This document shows, piece by piece, positions 53,270 to 63,713 of a stretch of DNA of 64,000 nt; the stretch's first letter is position 1; every line of letters starts with the position of its first letter. The translations under genes and the position numbers were made by a program. The notes beneath the pieces were generated by a model, which was given only the letters and a program-made list of their open reading frames with translations, was not told where the DNA came from and made no database searches. The DNA comes from Planctomycetota bacterium (GTDB taxonomy: Bacteria; Planctomycetota; Phycisphaerae; Phycisphaerales; UBA5793): positions 558,001 through 622,000 of the forward strand of contig JABFGK010000001.1 of the NCBI GenBank assembly GCA_013112555.1, in the 5' to 3' direction.

Positions 53270-55481
53270 GTTTCAATCCGCGCCCCCGTGATGGGGGCGA
53301 TACTACTACGAGCACCAAAACGAGTGGGGTTTCATGTTTCAATCCGCGCCCCCGTGATGGGGGCGATGACTTGCCCGAATCTCATCGGCCACCCCAGGTT
53401 GGTTTCAATCCGCGCCCCCGTGATGGGGGCGATCAGTTGGCCTCGGGTACGGGCATATCTTGGCTACTTGTTTCAATCCGCGCCCCCGTGATGGGGGCGA
53501 TATGCGTGGCGCTGGAAAGATTATGCTCAACCAGGTGTTTCAATCCGCGCCCCCGTGATGGGGGCGATCCGACCAACTCGGAGAGAGGCCGTACCACAAC
53601 GGTTTCAATCCGCGCCCCCGTGATGGGGGCGATGCCAGCAGGTCACCATCAATCATCATTGACCGTAGTTTCAATCCGCGCCCCCGTGATGGGGGCGATG
53701 GCGATGTCGATGCACCTTCGCTTCGACTACAACGTTTCAATCCGCGCCCCCGTGATGGGGGCGATTCCGGTCAAGGTCAACGCCGGAGCCGTGGGGTATG
53801 TTTCAATCCGCGCCCCCGTGATGGGGGCGATCCCCTCCGAGTCATGTGGCAGATATGGAGTCATGGTTTCAATCCGCGCCCCCGTGATGGGGGCGATCAC
53901 TACAGCGGCTATGGGTGGTGTGCCAGGAGATGTTTCAATCCGCGCCCCCGTGATGGGGGCGATGTCGGCCTGAGCGGATATCAACAACTTGGAATAGTTT
54001 CAATCCGCGCCCCCGTGATGGGGGCGATATCTTCTCTGCCTTGCGTCGCCTGCGCCCAAATGGGTTTCAATCCGCGCCCCCGTGATGGGGGCGATGGAGG
54101 GGCGCGTAAACGCTGACCCGTTCCGGTCCGTTTCAATCCGCGCCCCCGTGATGGGGGCGATCCAGGGTGGGGCCTGCTGCCATGAGGCACAGGTGGTTTC
54201 AATCCGCGCCCCCGTGATGGGGGCGATCCATGCACATATGGGGTTGGGGTGACATTACTCAGTTTCAATCCGCGCCCCCGTGATGGGGGCGATGCTGCCA
54301 CACCGTTCGAGCCGGTGACGGCCCATTGTTTCAATCCGCGCCCCCGTGATGGGGGCGATTTCCCGACTGCTTGAGTCGTCCCGGCGTAATGGTTGTTTCA
54401 ATCCGCGCCCCCGTGATGGGGGCGATCCGAACGGGCACGACCGTCATTGCAACTCGGTCGAAGTTTCAATCCGCGCCCCCGTGATGGGGGCGATTGGACA
54501 GGCCGGTGCAAATCCGGCCCCCCAGCATTGTTTCAATCCGCGCCCCCGTGATGGGGGCGATGGCGTGGCTGCCGGACAAGACCGACCAGGCCATCGTTTC
54601 AATCCGCGCCCCCGTGATGGGGGCGATCACGGTACTAGGCACTGCCACGACAACGGGCAGTATGTTTCAATCCGCGCCCCCGTGATGGGGGCGATCCGGC
54701 TGCGGGGGCGGGTGGACAGTTTGCGCGCGGTTTCAATCCGCGCCCCCGTGATGGGGGCGATGAGACGCCAACGCCGATGTGACACGGCTTGAAAAGTTTC
54801 AATCCGCGCCCCCGTGATGGGGGCGATGTCCCGAAGGCTGCCTCGACGCTCGCCTGTGAGTTGTTTCAATCCGCGCCCCCGTGATGGGGGCGATTGCCTC
54901 AGGTGCCCTGAGGTCAACCAGACACAGTAGTTTCAATCCGCGCCCCCGTGATGGGGGCGATTTGGCTCCAGGTGATGGGGGGCAGCGGTATGGTGGGTTT
55001 CAATCCGCGCCCCCGTGATGGGGGCGATGTGCGAGCAAGGCCGGGTGCTGATACTGGACAATGTTTCAATCCGCGCCCCCGTGATGGGGGCGATATCTGC
55101 CAGCAGCCATCTGATGACGGCCCCTATGTTTCAATCCGCGCCCCCGTGATGGGGGCGATCAAACCATACGGCCTCAGCGTTCCCGGGACGCGGTTTCAAT
55201 CCGCGCCCCCGTGATGGGGGCGATGGTTGAGTGCGGACGCGGACAACGATTCATTCGTGGTTTCAATCCGCGCCCCCGTGATGGGGGCGATGGTAGCCAA
55301 CACGCTGTCTGACGTAGTGTGCAAGGTTTCAATCCGCGCCCCCGTGATGGGGGCGATGATATGCACGCCCAGTTGGTTCAGTACCGAAGAAGTTTCAATC
55401 CGCGCCCCCGTGATGGGGGCGATAACTGGACGAGTCGGAGAAACTTGATAATGCACTGTTTCAATCCGCGCCCCCGTGATG
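53270..55481 (-). CRISPR. Type I-C CRISPR array: 33 complete repeats, 33 spacers, one broken repeat
   Basis: Repeat of 32 nt, starting GTTTCAATCCGCG and ending GATGGGGGCGAT on the plus strand, with the GCGCCCCC/GGGGGCG hairpin of type I-C repeats. All 33 full copies look identical by eye, at 53270 to 55423 every 65-68 bp, with spacers of 33-36 nt. By comparison with known I-C repeats (which end GGATTGAAAC when transcribed), the array is read on the minus strand, i.e. away from cas2. The cas2-side copy (55458-55481) keeps only its first 24 bases and then continues directly as cas2 sequence. So no leader exists at the end where it should be. The far end has no degenerate repeat. Transcription, if any, may be read-through from the cas operon. 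Confidence 0.97.
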
Positions 55482-55733
55482 CTCGACTCGTGGCTTCCAG
55501 TTCTTTCCTAGGAAGTAGAAGCGGAGGCTGTCCTCATTGGGCTCATAGATTGTCAGCAGCCGCTGTTTGAGACTAGCCCAATGGGCGGGGTCAACTTGGC
55601 ACTCGAATACCGAGTTCTGTACGCGCTGGCCGTAGTCCAAGCAGGTTTTAGAGGTGTGACGCAGGCGACGCCGTCCTTCCTTCGTTTTCGTTGATACGTC
55701 ATAACTGACGAGTACAAACATACGGACCCCCAT
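55461..55733 (-). CDS. cas2: Cas2, with C-terminus replaced by CRISPR repeat sequence
   Basis: 90 residues: MFVLVSYDVSTKTKEGRRRLR, FGQRVQ-like YGQRVQNSVFECQVDPAHW and EDSLRFYFLGKNW, the standard I-C Cas2 core with the catalytic-type Asp after VSYD. Family members end with a VEHxGAKP...GPLI tail of about 15-20 more residues. Here the tail is HHGGAD, the last codons being translated from the repeat and the stop lying within the repeat's GATTGA. Cas2 bridges two Cas1 dimers in spacer acquisition. Loss of the C-terminal strand, which packs on Cas1 in known structures, would likely impair it. Start ATG 55733 or 55721. Confidence 0.9.
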   Translation of the reverse strand: MGVRMFVLVSYDVSTKTKEGRRRLRHTSKTCLDYGQRVQNSVFECQVDPAHWASLKQRLLTIYEPNEDSLRFYFLGKNWKPRVEHHGGAD

Positions 55734-55745
55734 TCAATGGACAGA

Positions 55746-56777
55746 TTACTTCCAGATGAACGCCGGGTAGGCGTCAAGTTCGTTTCGCAGGTAGCGTGCC
55801 ATCAGACGGGCCTGAAGGTGAACGATCAGGCCGACAGTGGTCTTCTCACGGAGAAACGGATGTGTTATCATCCGTTGCTTCCGTTCCTGATAGGTGGTGA
55901 GGACGGTCTTTCGAGTCCGATCGTCCATGCGTACTGCTCCGCTCTCAGTGGCTGTAAAACCGCGTGGGTGCACCTGCCGTCGATTGATCAGCGACAGCAC
56001 CAGGCGATCGGCCAGAAACGACCGGAGTTCCTCCATCAGGTCGAGGGCCAGTCCCGGCCGGCCGGGCCGGTCACGGTGCAGGAATCCGACGGCAGGATCC
56101 AGGCCGGACGCCTCGCATGCAGCGCGGGTATCGTGAGTGAGTAGTGCATAGACAAACGAGAGCAGGGCATTGACGTTGTCAAGTGGCGGACGCCGACTCC
56201 GGCCATTGAACAGGAAGCCCTTCTCCGTTGTCGTGATCAGGTTCGAGAACACATCGAAGTATGAACGGGCCGCGTCGCCTTCCAGCCCGCGCAGCGATTC
56301 CAGATTTGGACAGTCAATGACATCATCGAGGCACGAACCGAGGCGAGCGGCAGTAGCCTGTAGCGTCGATCGGTGAGGCGAGTGCGGGTTGTCGCGAATC
56401 GCCCGAAGTACAACCGACCGGGAGTTGGCGATCTTGGCTGCAATCAATGATCGGGCAATGTCGGCGCTGCCGTCAGAATCGTCGGCTACTCGGTATTGTT
56501 GCCGCCGCAGCAGGACATTGCCAGGAGTGAATCCACTCACACGGGCCAGAAACCGCCCGTGTTCGGTCATGTAGGTGATAGCGACACCGGCCTCGGCACA
56601 GGCAGCCATGGCCGGCGGGGAACAACTGACCCGGCCAAAGCAGACGATTCCGCCCAGGTGGTGGATCGGAACACGAAGTCGCGTCTCCTGCTCAATGCGC
56701 ACGGCGATCGCTTGACCATCCTTGGCGATGTATGCACCGTCGGTGGTTACGAACAGCGTGTTCAGGTGCTGCTTCAT
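55746..56777 (-). CDS. cas1: Cas1 integrase, type I-C
   Basis: 343 residues, the normal length for I-C. MKQHLNTLFVTTDGAYIAKDGQAIAVRIEQETRLRVPIHHLGGIVCFGRVSCSP opens the beta-rich domain. The helical domain holds the metal-binding Glu/His/Asp pattern: LRGLEGDAARSYFDVF (Glu), ASGLDPAVGFLHRDRPGRPGLALDLMEELR (His, Asp, Glu). All catalytic residues are present, so Cas1 itself appears intact. Overlaps cas4 by 4 bp and is 12 bp from cas2. With Cas2 damaged and the leader gone, spacer uptake is probably lost here. Confidence 0.97.
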   Translation of the reverse strand: MKQHLNTLFVTTDGAYIAKDGQAIAVRIEQETRLRVPIHHLGGIVCFGRVSCSPPAMAACAEAGVAITYMTEHGRFLARVSGFTPGNVLLRRQQYRVADDSDGSADIARSLIAAKIANSRSVVLRAIRDNPHSPHRSTLQATAARLGSCLDDVIDCPNLESLRGLEGDAARSYFDVFSNLITTTEKGFLFNGRSRRPPLDNVNALLSFVYALLTHDTRAACEASGLDPAVGFLHRDRPGRPGLALDLMEELRSFLADRLVLSLINRRQVHPRGFTATESGAVRMDDRTRKTVLTTYQERKQRMITHPFLREKTTVGLIVHLQARLMARYLRNELDAYPAFIWK

Positions 56778-57496
56778 TGGTCGTCATCCTCAGAGGCGGG
56801 GCCTGATGCCGACGCAGCCAACGACCGTTGCAGATAGCGGGACGCAGAGCGGCCCGGTCCGGTCCCATCAGGCAGGCACAGGTTCAGCATGGAGCACTTG
56901 TTGCACTTCGGCGCGCGGGCTGTCCGGGGTGTAACGCCCGACGCGATCAGCGCGTGGAGTCTGCGTGCGGTGTCATCGGTGAGCGATCGCAGGGCTTCGT
57001 CAATTTTGACGGCCTTCCGCCGGCGTGTGCGGCCGTAAAACAGTGCCCCGTCAGTGACCGCGACATTCAACATCTCCTCCAGGCACAGTGCCTGGGCACA
57101 GAGTTGGACACGGTCGGCATCATGGGATTTGGGACGGCCCCGCTTGTATTCAACCGGGAATGGGCGCAGCCCGGAGGGCGCGATGTGTGTCGCTGGGCCA
57201 TCCCGGGCACGCCGGTCACCACTGTCGGACAGGCTCGTGTCAGGATGGAACTCGACGACATCTGCAATGCCGCTCAATCCGAGTCTGAACGAACGGATGG
57301 CCAGGCCCCGGGCAATGCGAATGTCGCGTCTCACATCACGAGATGGATCATGCGCCTTTTCGTGCAGGTGTCGTCCTTCGACCGTATATCGGTTCTCTGC
57401 CCAAAGGCCTTCGATGTGAATGAGCGCACACTGCCGTTCACAAAACAGCAGATGCTGAAGGGCGGAGATTGGCAGGAGGTCTGATTCGGGGAACAT
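56774..57496 (-). CDS. cas4: Cas4 exonuclease, type I-C
   Basis: 240 residues. RecB-like nuclease with an Fe-S cluster: first Cys FCERQCALIHI near the N-terminus and the C-terminal group KCNKCSMLNLCLPDG. The core has FPVEYKRGRPKSHDADRVQLCAQALCLEEML (E-x-K and QxxxY-like motif). It trims prespacers and helps select PAM-bearing ends during adaptation. Start ATG 57496 is in the usual position. Next gene upstream is cas7. Confidence 0.96.
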   Translation of the reverse strand: MFPESDLLPISALQHLLFCERQCALIHIEGLWAENRYTVEGRHLHEKAHDPSRDVRRDIRIARGLAIRSFRLGLSGIADVVEFHPDTSLSDSGDRRARDGPATHIAPSGLRPFPVEYKRGRPKSHDADRVQLCAQALCLEEMLNVAVTDGALFYGRTRRRKAVKIDEALRSLTDDTARRLHALIASGVTPRTARAPKCNKCSMLNLCLPDGTGPGRSASRYLQRSLAASASGPASEDDDQ

Positions 57497-57505
57497 GGGT
57501 CGGCT

Positions 57506-58459
57506 CTAGTCATGCTGAGCTGCGGGAACCGGTGGGGCGATCCATCTCTCCAAGGTCACACCTTTGGGCAGGTCTGAATCGTCTATCGTCAGTGTGAAGT
57601 CTTCGAATCCTCGGGGCGGTTGGCCGTGCCCGGTTGCGCGGTCGCGTACGTCACATGCAACGCGTGCGAAGAGTTGGTCGGAGCGGGCGCAGCCGAGGGG
57701 ATTGTCATGTCGGAACGCGATGCAGCAGACGGGGTTCATCTGGCCCCGCGCTGCCGAGTGGTCGATCTCGAACATGTTGTTGAGTGCTTCCTTGAGCAGT
57801 TGGAGATCGTGTTCACCAAAGCCGGTGCCATGGCGGTCAGGGTCCGCCAAGTGAGGGCTGACATAGGCGTGGACACGGTACAGGCCATAGGGAACTGTGA
57901 ACTTGCGGCCCATTGTTCGGTTGTCGCCCTGCTGCGCCTCGGCCTCACGTTCGGTGGTGACGGCGCAGCGCGTGATGGAGTGTTCGAGCGTGACGATGGT
58001 GTTGACACTTCGGGCCATGGAAAACTGGACCGGTCCACGGACCTGGCCGCAATTGACGTCGGTGCTCATCACAGCGCCGAAGCAGCGGATGTCGAAGAAA
58101 TTGGCGCACATCCACGCAGTGAGCTGGCGGGCCTTCTGTTCGTCCTTGGGCATCTTGCGCTTCTCAGGTTTGAGATCAGCGGCCTGATAGGCGCGCTCGT
58201 GCTGCGCATTGAGGATGGCGCGTTCCTTGACATAGATGTCGTATGGCGGCTGCTCTCCGCGCTTGAGGCCGACGTAATTGCGGATCTTGCGTTTGAGGCA
58301 GACGTCGGTGACGAGTCCCTGGCCGGTTTCAGGATCGACCCGTGGGAGGTTTCCGGCATCAGGGTCGCCGTTCGGGTTGCCGTCCATGATCTCGAAGAAG
58401 TAGACGAGGTCGTAGCGGTTGGTGATCGGGTCGCCAATGGCTTCCTTGAGTGATGACAT
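57506..58459 (-). CDS. cas7: Cas7 (Csd2), type I-C backbone subunit
   Basis: 317 residues from ATG 58459 with AAAGGA upstream; the longer frame to 58642 lies inside cas8c and is not used. Typical start [50 protein letters not shown]; later [27 protein letters not shown] and the C-terminal [20 protein letters not shown]. Six or so copies coat the crRNA in the Cascade complex and make up the body of the interference particle. Confidence 0.97.
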   Translation of the reverse strand: MSSLKEAIGDPITNRYDLVYFFEIMDGNPNGDPDAGNLPRVDPETGQGLVTDVCLKRKIRNYVGLKRGEQPPYDIYVKERAILNAQHERAYQAADLKPEKRKMPKDEQKARQLTAWMCANFFDIRCFGAVMSTDVNCGQVRGPVQFSMARSVNTIVTLEHSITRCAVTTEREAEAQQGDNRTMGRKFTVPYGLYRVHAYVSPHLADPDRHGTGFGEHDLQLLKEALNNMFEIDHSAARGQMNPVCCIAFRHDNPLGCARSDQLFARVACDVRDRATGHGQPPRGFEDFTLTIDDSDLPKGVTLERWIAPPVPAAQHD

Positions 58460-58473
58460 GGTATTCCTTTCGG

Positions 58474-60246
58474 TCAGGTGGTTGCTTCTTGTGGCTCGGG
58501 TTTGGTGGACGTGAAGAAGTCCTGCCGCTGGTGGTAGTATCCGAGGGCGAAGAGGCCCTGGTCCTCGACGGGCAGATGCGCGGGGAAGGTATCGATCTTG
58601 TCCATGATCTGGCCGATGTTCTTCTCTCGATTGATACGCCAACCGGATTCGAGTTTGCCCATGTGGTGCTGGTTAAGGCGGATGAGGCGCGGAAAGACCG
58701 CGGACGGTGTGGACGACGCCGATCCGAAGTAGCGGTCTTTGACAGTGGCTTTGATGCCGGGAAGTGCGTCCTCTTGTGCCTTTTCGAGTGCGGCGAAGAG
58801 TCGGCCAAGTTGGTATGCGGTGCTGGGATGGTCCTTGTTCAGTGACACGGGCAACTCCTTGTTCTGGCCCGCATGGCGGGCCTCTCGGATGAGACTAGCC
58901 TTGATGATTGCTGCTCGCCGGTGTGTTGCGGCGAGCCAGTCCTTTCGCTTTTCGCGGTCGGCGAAACCCTCGGCGCGGACACGCCTGAGCACGCCGGCTA
59001 ACAACGAACGGGGATAGGGGCTGCCGACGAGGATGGCCCGCGCAATCTCGCCGGAAAGGACGGGCGATACCCTGTCGGCGTCCGGCCAGCCGCTCTTAGG
59101 TGGCGCGGTCTCCAGTACCATGCGTCGGATGGTCAGTGGTGGTCCTTGTACATCATCGCCGATGATCTCCAGGTCCTGGAGATGCTGGCCCAGACGCTCG
59201 GCAAACTGTCCAACGGAGCCGGCAAGCCAGAAACGGACTGACAGGCGCGAAGCGTTAGGCGACAGGCCGAGCACGTAGAATGGCTGATCGAGGTTGCCGA
59301 GGTCATCGCCGACAGTTCCGCGACGCAGGCGATTGAGGAATGCGCCGATTCGCTGCTTGGTTTCCTCGTCCTCAGCCGATTTGTCATCGAACGCCGCTCC
59401 GAAAAACGTCTCCATTGGCGTTGGCGCGTCAGACCACCAGACGACCGTGGCATCACCGATGCGGACGCCGCGGTCTGCCAGCAGACGGTTCAGAGCGTTG
59501 CAGTAACGAAACGCGTCCACTTCGCCGACAGGAGCGTTGTGGCTCTGTGTCAGGCCGTAGGATTCGAATGCATCCTGATTGAAAGACACGATCGTGGCAC
59601 CGGAACTCTGTGCGCCGCTGACGCCCTTGATCTTCGGTTCGTGGATGCGGGCGATCGGTCCGACGGTCCCATCGATCAGCGACGGTGCGATGATGTCTGA
59701 TATCGGCTGGCAGTGCCTGTTCTTCCAGTAATCGAGGATGGGTCTGGAGTCGTGCACGTAGCCGTTGGAGCCGACGAGGCGAAAGACGCCGAAGTGGCCG
59801 GTGATCTCTGCCAGGTCGGGATGAGATGTGACTCCAGCAGGGTCCCAGCGCCGTAGGAAGGCACACACGGCCCGGAAGCCACCGTCATCGATCTCCGACT
59901 CAAGTTCGAAGTGACGTGTGCGAAACTTTTCGAACGCCTCGGCAGTCCGCCCCGGATTTGGGTCATCAGGCTTGAAACCTAGGAGATACTGGGCATTGTC
60001 CCAGAGGAAGCACGGGTTTAATCCAGACCCAGTGGGCTTGGCCTGTCCGGGCACGAGGCATGCCCTCGGGGTCCTTTTCTTGCCGATTTCGATGCGCTCG
60101 TCCTGAATGGCGTGGAGTGAGCCATCGGCTTGAAGCACAACACAGAATGAAACCTTCTGTTCGCTGAACCCATACTGGGCTACGCCTTCCTGATCCGGGT
60201 CGTTGGCGATGCGCTCATAGTAATCTACGAGGGCGTTGAGGATCAC
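58474..60246 (-). CDS. cas8c: Cas8c (Csd1), type I-C large subunit
   Basis: 590 residues: [51 protein letters not shown] and [32 protein letters not shown] at the N-terminus. Then VVSFN-like [42 protein letters not shown] and the helical C-terminal part with [20 protein letters not shown]. Recognises the PAM and recruits Cas3. An internal start can also give the small subunit Cas11c in I-C systems; I did not fix its position. Overlaps cas5c by 4 bp. Confidence 0.97.
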   Translation of the reverse strand: MILNALVDYYERIANDPDQEGVAQYGFSEQKVSFCVVLQADGSLHAIQDERIEIGKKRTPRACLVPGQAKPTGSGLNPCFLWDNAQYLLGFKPDDPNPGRTAEAFEKFRTRHFELESEIDDGGFRAVCAFLRRWDPAGVTSHPDLAEITGHFGVFRLVGSNGYVHDSRPILDYWKNRHCQPISDIIAPSLIDGTVGPIARIHEPKIKGVSGAQSSGATIVSFNQDAFESYGLTQSHNAPVGEVDAFRYCNALNRLLADRGVRIGDATVVWWSDAPTPMETFFGAAFDDKSAEDEETKQRIGAFLNRLRRGTVGDDLGNLDQPFYVLGLSPNASRLSVRFWLAGSVGQFAERLGQHLQDLEIIGDDVQGPPLTIRRMVLETAPPKSGWPDADRVSPVLSGEIARAILVGSPYPRSLLAGVLRRVRAEGFADREKRKDWLAATHRRAAIIKASLIREARHAGQNKELPVSLNKDHPSTAYQLGRLFAALEKAQEDALPGIKATVKDRYFGSASSTPSAVFPRLIRLNQHHMGKLESGWRINREKNIGQIMDKIDTFPAHLPVEDQGLFALGYYHQRQDFFTSTKPEPQEATT

Positions 60247-60905
60247 GAGCGCACCTCCTCGCTGTGGAAGTCGGGAACGTCGATCACTCCGTCGCGCATC
60301 ACAGCACGGAAGAAGCGCGGCGTCATTCCCTCGTCAAAGTGGATGTCGTGCAGCATGAAGCCCAAATCTCGGTTGCCCTCGGGCGTGCCGGCCAAGTTGG
60401 ATTGTGGTGGGTCGTCCTCTACCAGCGCGAACTGAGCATCGAACTCCCTGCAGCCGAGATACGGTCGGTGGAAGCACTGGCCTCGTCGCGCCCGGCGGGT
60501 GAACTGGTCGAGGTGTTTGCCGATCGGTTCGGTCTCATCGAGTAGATCGATGCGGGCGTCGATCAGGTAGGCGACGTCGCGGAGTATCATCGCTGCCCGT
60601 TGCTGGCGATCTTCTTCGATCACCAGCCTCAGGCGGCCTTCGCCCGACCGCATGGCCGACGCAACGGTGCCCGCAGGGATTCGGGACCCGACTTCGTTCC
60701 GCCGGAGATTCATGAACTTGATCGGCCGGAGTACGTGGATGCGATCGACGACCCACCGGATTTGCGGCTTCCAGTAGATCGCTTCGAGGATGCCCCTCGC
60801 GGCAGACGGCGTCATCACATCGTAACTGACGCGCTCAGCCTTCATCTCCGGCCGGGTGAAACAGGCCCAGTCCCCCCACACTTTGAGACAGGAGCCGAAT
60901 GCCAT
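60243..60905 (-). CDS. cas5c: Cas5c (Cas5d), type I-C crRNA-processing subunit
   Basis: 220 residues; ATG 60905 behind [71 protein letters not shown] is the standard Cas5c opening. Cas5c replaces Cas6 and cuts the pre-crRNA at the repeat hairpin; the Tyr/Lys/His catalytic residues seem present ([18 protein letters not shown]). The Gly-rich tail ([39 protein letters not shown]) is normal. Confidence 0.97.
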   Translation of the reverse strand: MAFGSCLKVWGDWACFTRPEMKAERVSYDVMTPSAARGILEAIYWKPQIRWVVDRIHVLRPIKFMNLRRNEVGSRIPAGTVASAMRSGEGRLRLVIEEDRQQRAAMILRDVAYLIDARIDLLDETEPIGKHLDQFTRRARRGQCFHRPYLGCREFDAQFALVEDDPPQSNLAGTPEGNRDLGFMLHDIHFDEGMTPRFFRAVMRDGVIDVPDFHSEEVRS

Positions 60906-60935
60906 ATTGACCTCCTTTTCAACTTGGGTGTTGTG

Positions 60936-63179
60936 TCATGTAATCAGGTCTTCCGGACTGCCTGACTGCGTGCCGTCGCCCAGTCCGGTCCAGTTGTCGT
61001 ACATGCTTCGGCGGCACAGCACGAGCAGGCGGTTGTCCAGCCGGACACACGCGCCGGATTCGATCAGGTGCTTGGCAGCCCAATCGGACACGCTCACGGT
61101 GTAACGCTGTGCTCTTCGGAGCAAGTCCCGATCCAGCCTGGCCTCGATGCCCAGCAGCGCGTCGATGATCTTCCCGCCCGCATCATCGAACGGGACCACT
61201 ACTGATTCCTGTGTCTGTTCGATGATCCGGTACCGATGGGCAGCCTGGCGGTAGTTGAAGATCAGCCTGGCCGGGTCCCGGAAGCAGTCAAGCACGTTGT
61301 TCTTGTCCCACCGGTCCTTGTGCCGCCAGAAGTGGAGCCTGAAGTAGGACTCGATCGCATCGTTCGAGAGTAGGTCACTGTATTTGGACAAGACCTCGCG
61401 CGTCGACTCGGCACCGCGTTTGATGTATGGCGGCGGTTTGACATCCGTCTCGAACACGACAACGCGACCGAAGTCAAGCCTCCCCCGGCGGTTGCACCGG
61501 CCGGCAGCTTGCACGATCGAGTCCAGACCTGCCATCGCCCGGAGGACGACGGGAAAATCGACGTCCACACCTGCCTCGATAACCGATGTACTTACGACGC
61601 GGCAGGATTCGCCGCGATCAAGGCGCTCGCGGATAGTTCGAACGACCTCCTGGCGATGGATAGGGCACATGGCGGCGCTCAGGTGCCAGCATCTGCCGTC
61701 GCCCAAACGATCGCGGAGCATGTTGAAGACTTGGGATGCATGACGGCGGGTGTTGAGCACGCACAGAACGCGATCCGTGTCAGCCAGGCGTTCGACCAGA
61801 TCTGTGTCGTCGACCAGGCCCGTCTGCTCGACACGGACACGCTCTAGGTCGCGGGCCATGGCGGCCGGATCGGGGACAATCTCGTGCACGTGGTCGAGGC
61901 CGATGTCAAAACCGTCGCGTCGTATCAGCGCCGGTTGTGTGGCGCTGCACAGGACAACCGTGCAACCATAGTTTCGGCGCAGTTCGTCAATGGCAGCGAG
62001 CGTGGGCTTGAGCATCTCCACGGGTAGGGTCTGGGCCTCGTCAAGCACGATTGCGCTCCGGGCGATCCGATGCAGCTTGCGACCCCGTGATGTCTGGCAC
62101 GCAAAGAGCGATTCGAGAAACTGAACATTGGTGGTCACGATGATCGGGGCATCCCAGTTCTCACACGCCAGGCGGGACCGCGTGTCTTCGTGGTCGGGAT
62201 TGGTCGAGCTGTGGTGTTCGAGGACGATTCTGCCGTCGGAGTCGTTCAGAGCGTCACGAAAGACCTTGGCGTTTTGCTCGATAATGCTCGTAAACGGCAG
62301 GACATAGATGACGCGACGCAGGTTATGGCGGTCGGCGTGCCGGAGGGCGAATGCCAGTGATGACAGGGTCTTTCCACTGCCGGTCGGAGCGGTAATCGAG
62401 TAGAGGCCGGGTTCGTGCGCTGCGGACGCGATACATGCGTCATGCAATCCGGCGCGGCATCGATTGACACCGGGCGATGCGTCGAGCGGGAGTGCAGCAA
62501 TCGCCTGATCCAGCCGGACAATCAGTTCCGTCGCGTGTAGCCTCTGGTCAGGCCGGTGCTGAGCCCGATCGGCTGCCATGAACCGCTCTGTGGCAAGAAA
62601 ATCTGCGTCTACGAGGCATGAGAACAACATACGCCCAAAGAACGCGATTTGGAATGCCCGTTGTTGACGACTGCCGGCGAGATCGAGCGCGGGAGGCTCA
62701 GGACACGACTGATCGCGGATTGATGCAGGCGCACGCCTCAATGCGTCCTCGAAGTATGGTTCATATTTACCAAGGCGTGCATCCAGCCCACTGAGTCCCC
62801 CGTCTGGATCGATCGCATCGGGCAATCCTCCATGATGCCCCGCGATCGCGTATGCAATCAAGCGGCCGATCCCGGGAGGCAGGGCATTGACCGCGTGTTG
62901 CGCACCGACGGTGGAGTGGTCTACTCTTCCGGGAGCGTGCTCGTGGTCCGCGCGTTCGCTACATGCCTGTCGAAGATATGACTGGAATACCGCAGCGTAC
63001 TTCCCGATGTCGTGCCACAGTCCCAGCAAGCGTCCCCACTGTTCAGCGTGAAACACGGATGCGAAGTGGGAGGCACCGTCAGGAGACTCCAAATCGTCCC
63101 CTGCGACGCTGCGAAGGTGGTCTACTAGTGGCTCCCATTCAGTTTCGGGTTGCTCTGCTTTCGAGTGTGCGTAGAACAC
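60936..63179 (-). CDS. cas3: Cas3 helicase-nuclease, type I-C
   Basis: 747 residues; GTG 63179 with GGAGG in front. HD nuclease domain with LLGLWHDIGKYAAVFQSYL and AYAIAGHHGGLPDA. SF2 helicase has Walker A TAPTGSGKTLSSLAFALRH, DEAQ box IVLDEAQTLPVEML, motif III CSATQP, and motifs V-VI STSVIEAGVDVDFPVVLRAMAGLDSIVQAAGRCNRRG. The Glu/Arg set is complete, so interference is probably functional. First gene of the cas operon; cas5c follows after 30 bp. Degrades target DNA after Cascade binding. Confidence 0.97.
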   Translation of the reverse strand: MFYAHSKAEQPETEWEPLVDHLRSVAGDDLESPDGASHFASVFHAEQWGRLLGLWHDIGKYAAVFQSYLRQACSERADHEHAPGRVDHSTVGAQHAVNALPPGIGRLIAYAIAGHHGGLPDAIDPDGGLSGLDARLGKYEPYFEDALRRAPASIRDQSCPEPPALDLAGSRQQRAFQIAFFGRMLFSCLVDADFLATERFMAADRAQHRPDQRLHATELIVRLDQAIAALPLDASPGVNRCRAGLHDACIASAAHEPGLYSITAPTGSGKTLSSLAFALRHADRHNLRRVIYVLPFTSIIEQNAKVFRDALNDSDGRIVLEHHSSTNPDHEDTRSRLACENWDAPIIVTTNVQFLESLFACQTSRGRKLHRIARSAIVLDEAQTLPVEMLKPTLAAIDELRRNYGCTVVLCSATQPALIRRDGFDIGLDHVHEIVPDPAAMARDLERVRVEQTGLVDDTDLVERLADTDRVLCVLNTRRHASQVFNMLRDRLGDGRCWHLSAAMCPIHRQEVVRTIRERLDRGESCRVVSTSVIEAGVDVDFPVVLRAMAGLDSIVQAAGRCNRRGRLDFGRVVVFETDVKPPPYIKRGAESTREVLSKYSDLLSNDAIESYFRLHFWRHKDRWDKNNVLDCFRDPARLIFNYRQAAHRYRIIEQTQESVVVPFDDAGGKIIDALLGIEARLDRDLLRRAQRYTVSVSDWAAKHLIESGACVRLDNRLLVLCRRSMYDNWTGLGDGTQSGSPEDLIT

Positions 63180-63713
63180 TCATCCACCTCCGGGACTTCG
63201 TTCCTGATCGCGGTCATCTACATGGCTGCAAATCAGAATATGCTCAACCAACGGCCCTCCTATGTGCCCTTTCTGGCTACGTCAATCACACAGCGGCTAC
63301 CTGCCCAAGTATATCCGATGGATGTGCTGATAGGAATGATGCTGGGCTGTGCTCAACCAAAACCTTTATAAACCCCACCACACCTCTATTCCCTGACAGA
63401 CAACACTTCCGCACGGCAGACTCTCAGTTTCTGACTGATTGAAATGCGTGCCTGGGGATCATTCCCACGTGACAGTACCGCCTGCACCAGGACCGGTCAT
63501 CGCGAAGCAGATCCTCGTCGAGAACCACGGATTGGCCACCGGCCAGCCGGAGATTGTGGTAGATCGACCGCTCTTTCTTGAAATGACCGACTTTTGCTCG
63601 CGAAAGCAACACGTTCATGTGCGTATTCGGGCTTGTGTCATCACCAGATCACCAGGATGTCAATACACCCCGTCTGACCCATCCGTAGCATGCTTCCATG
63701 AAGGGAGCATCGC
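63180..63713. other. Region upstream of the cas operon
   Basis: Should hold the cas promoter (minus strand), but I could not find a convincing -35/-10 pair. TGCTCAACCAA occurs twice in direct orientation (63241-63251 and 63350-63360), 109 bp apart, and could be a regulator site. A plus frame from 63439 to 63834 reads as low-quality sequence, so no gene is called. Confidence 0.4.

Noticed and set aside
53502..53536. Spacer sharing TATGCTCAACCA with the region upstream of cas3 (63239)
   Set aside because: Twelve bases is too short for a spacer match and can occur by chance given the number of comparisons.
53152..55570. Several long frames through the array with repeated RPRDGGD or [10 protein letters not shown] text
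   Set aside because: They are translations of the identical CRISPR repeats and change with every spacer. No ribosome site or codon pattern supports a protein.
57620..58453. Long plus-strand frame opposite cas7
   Set aside because: It is an antisense shadow of cas7, whose motifs are unmistakable.
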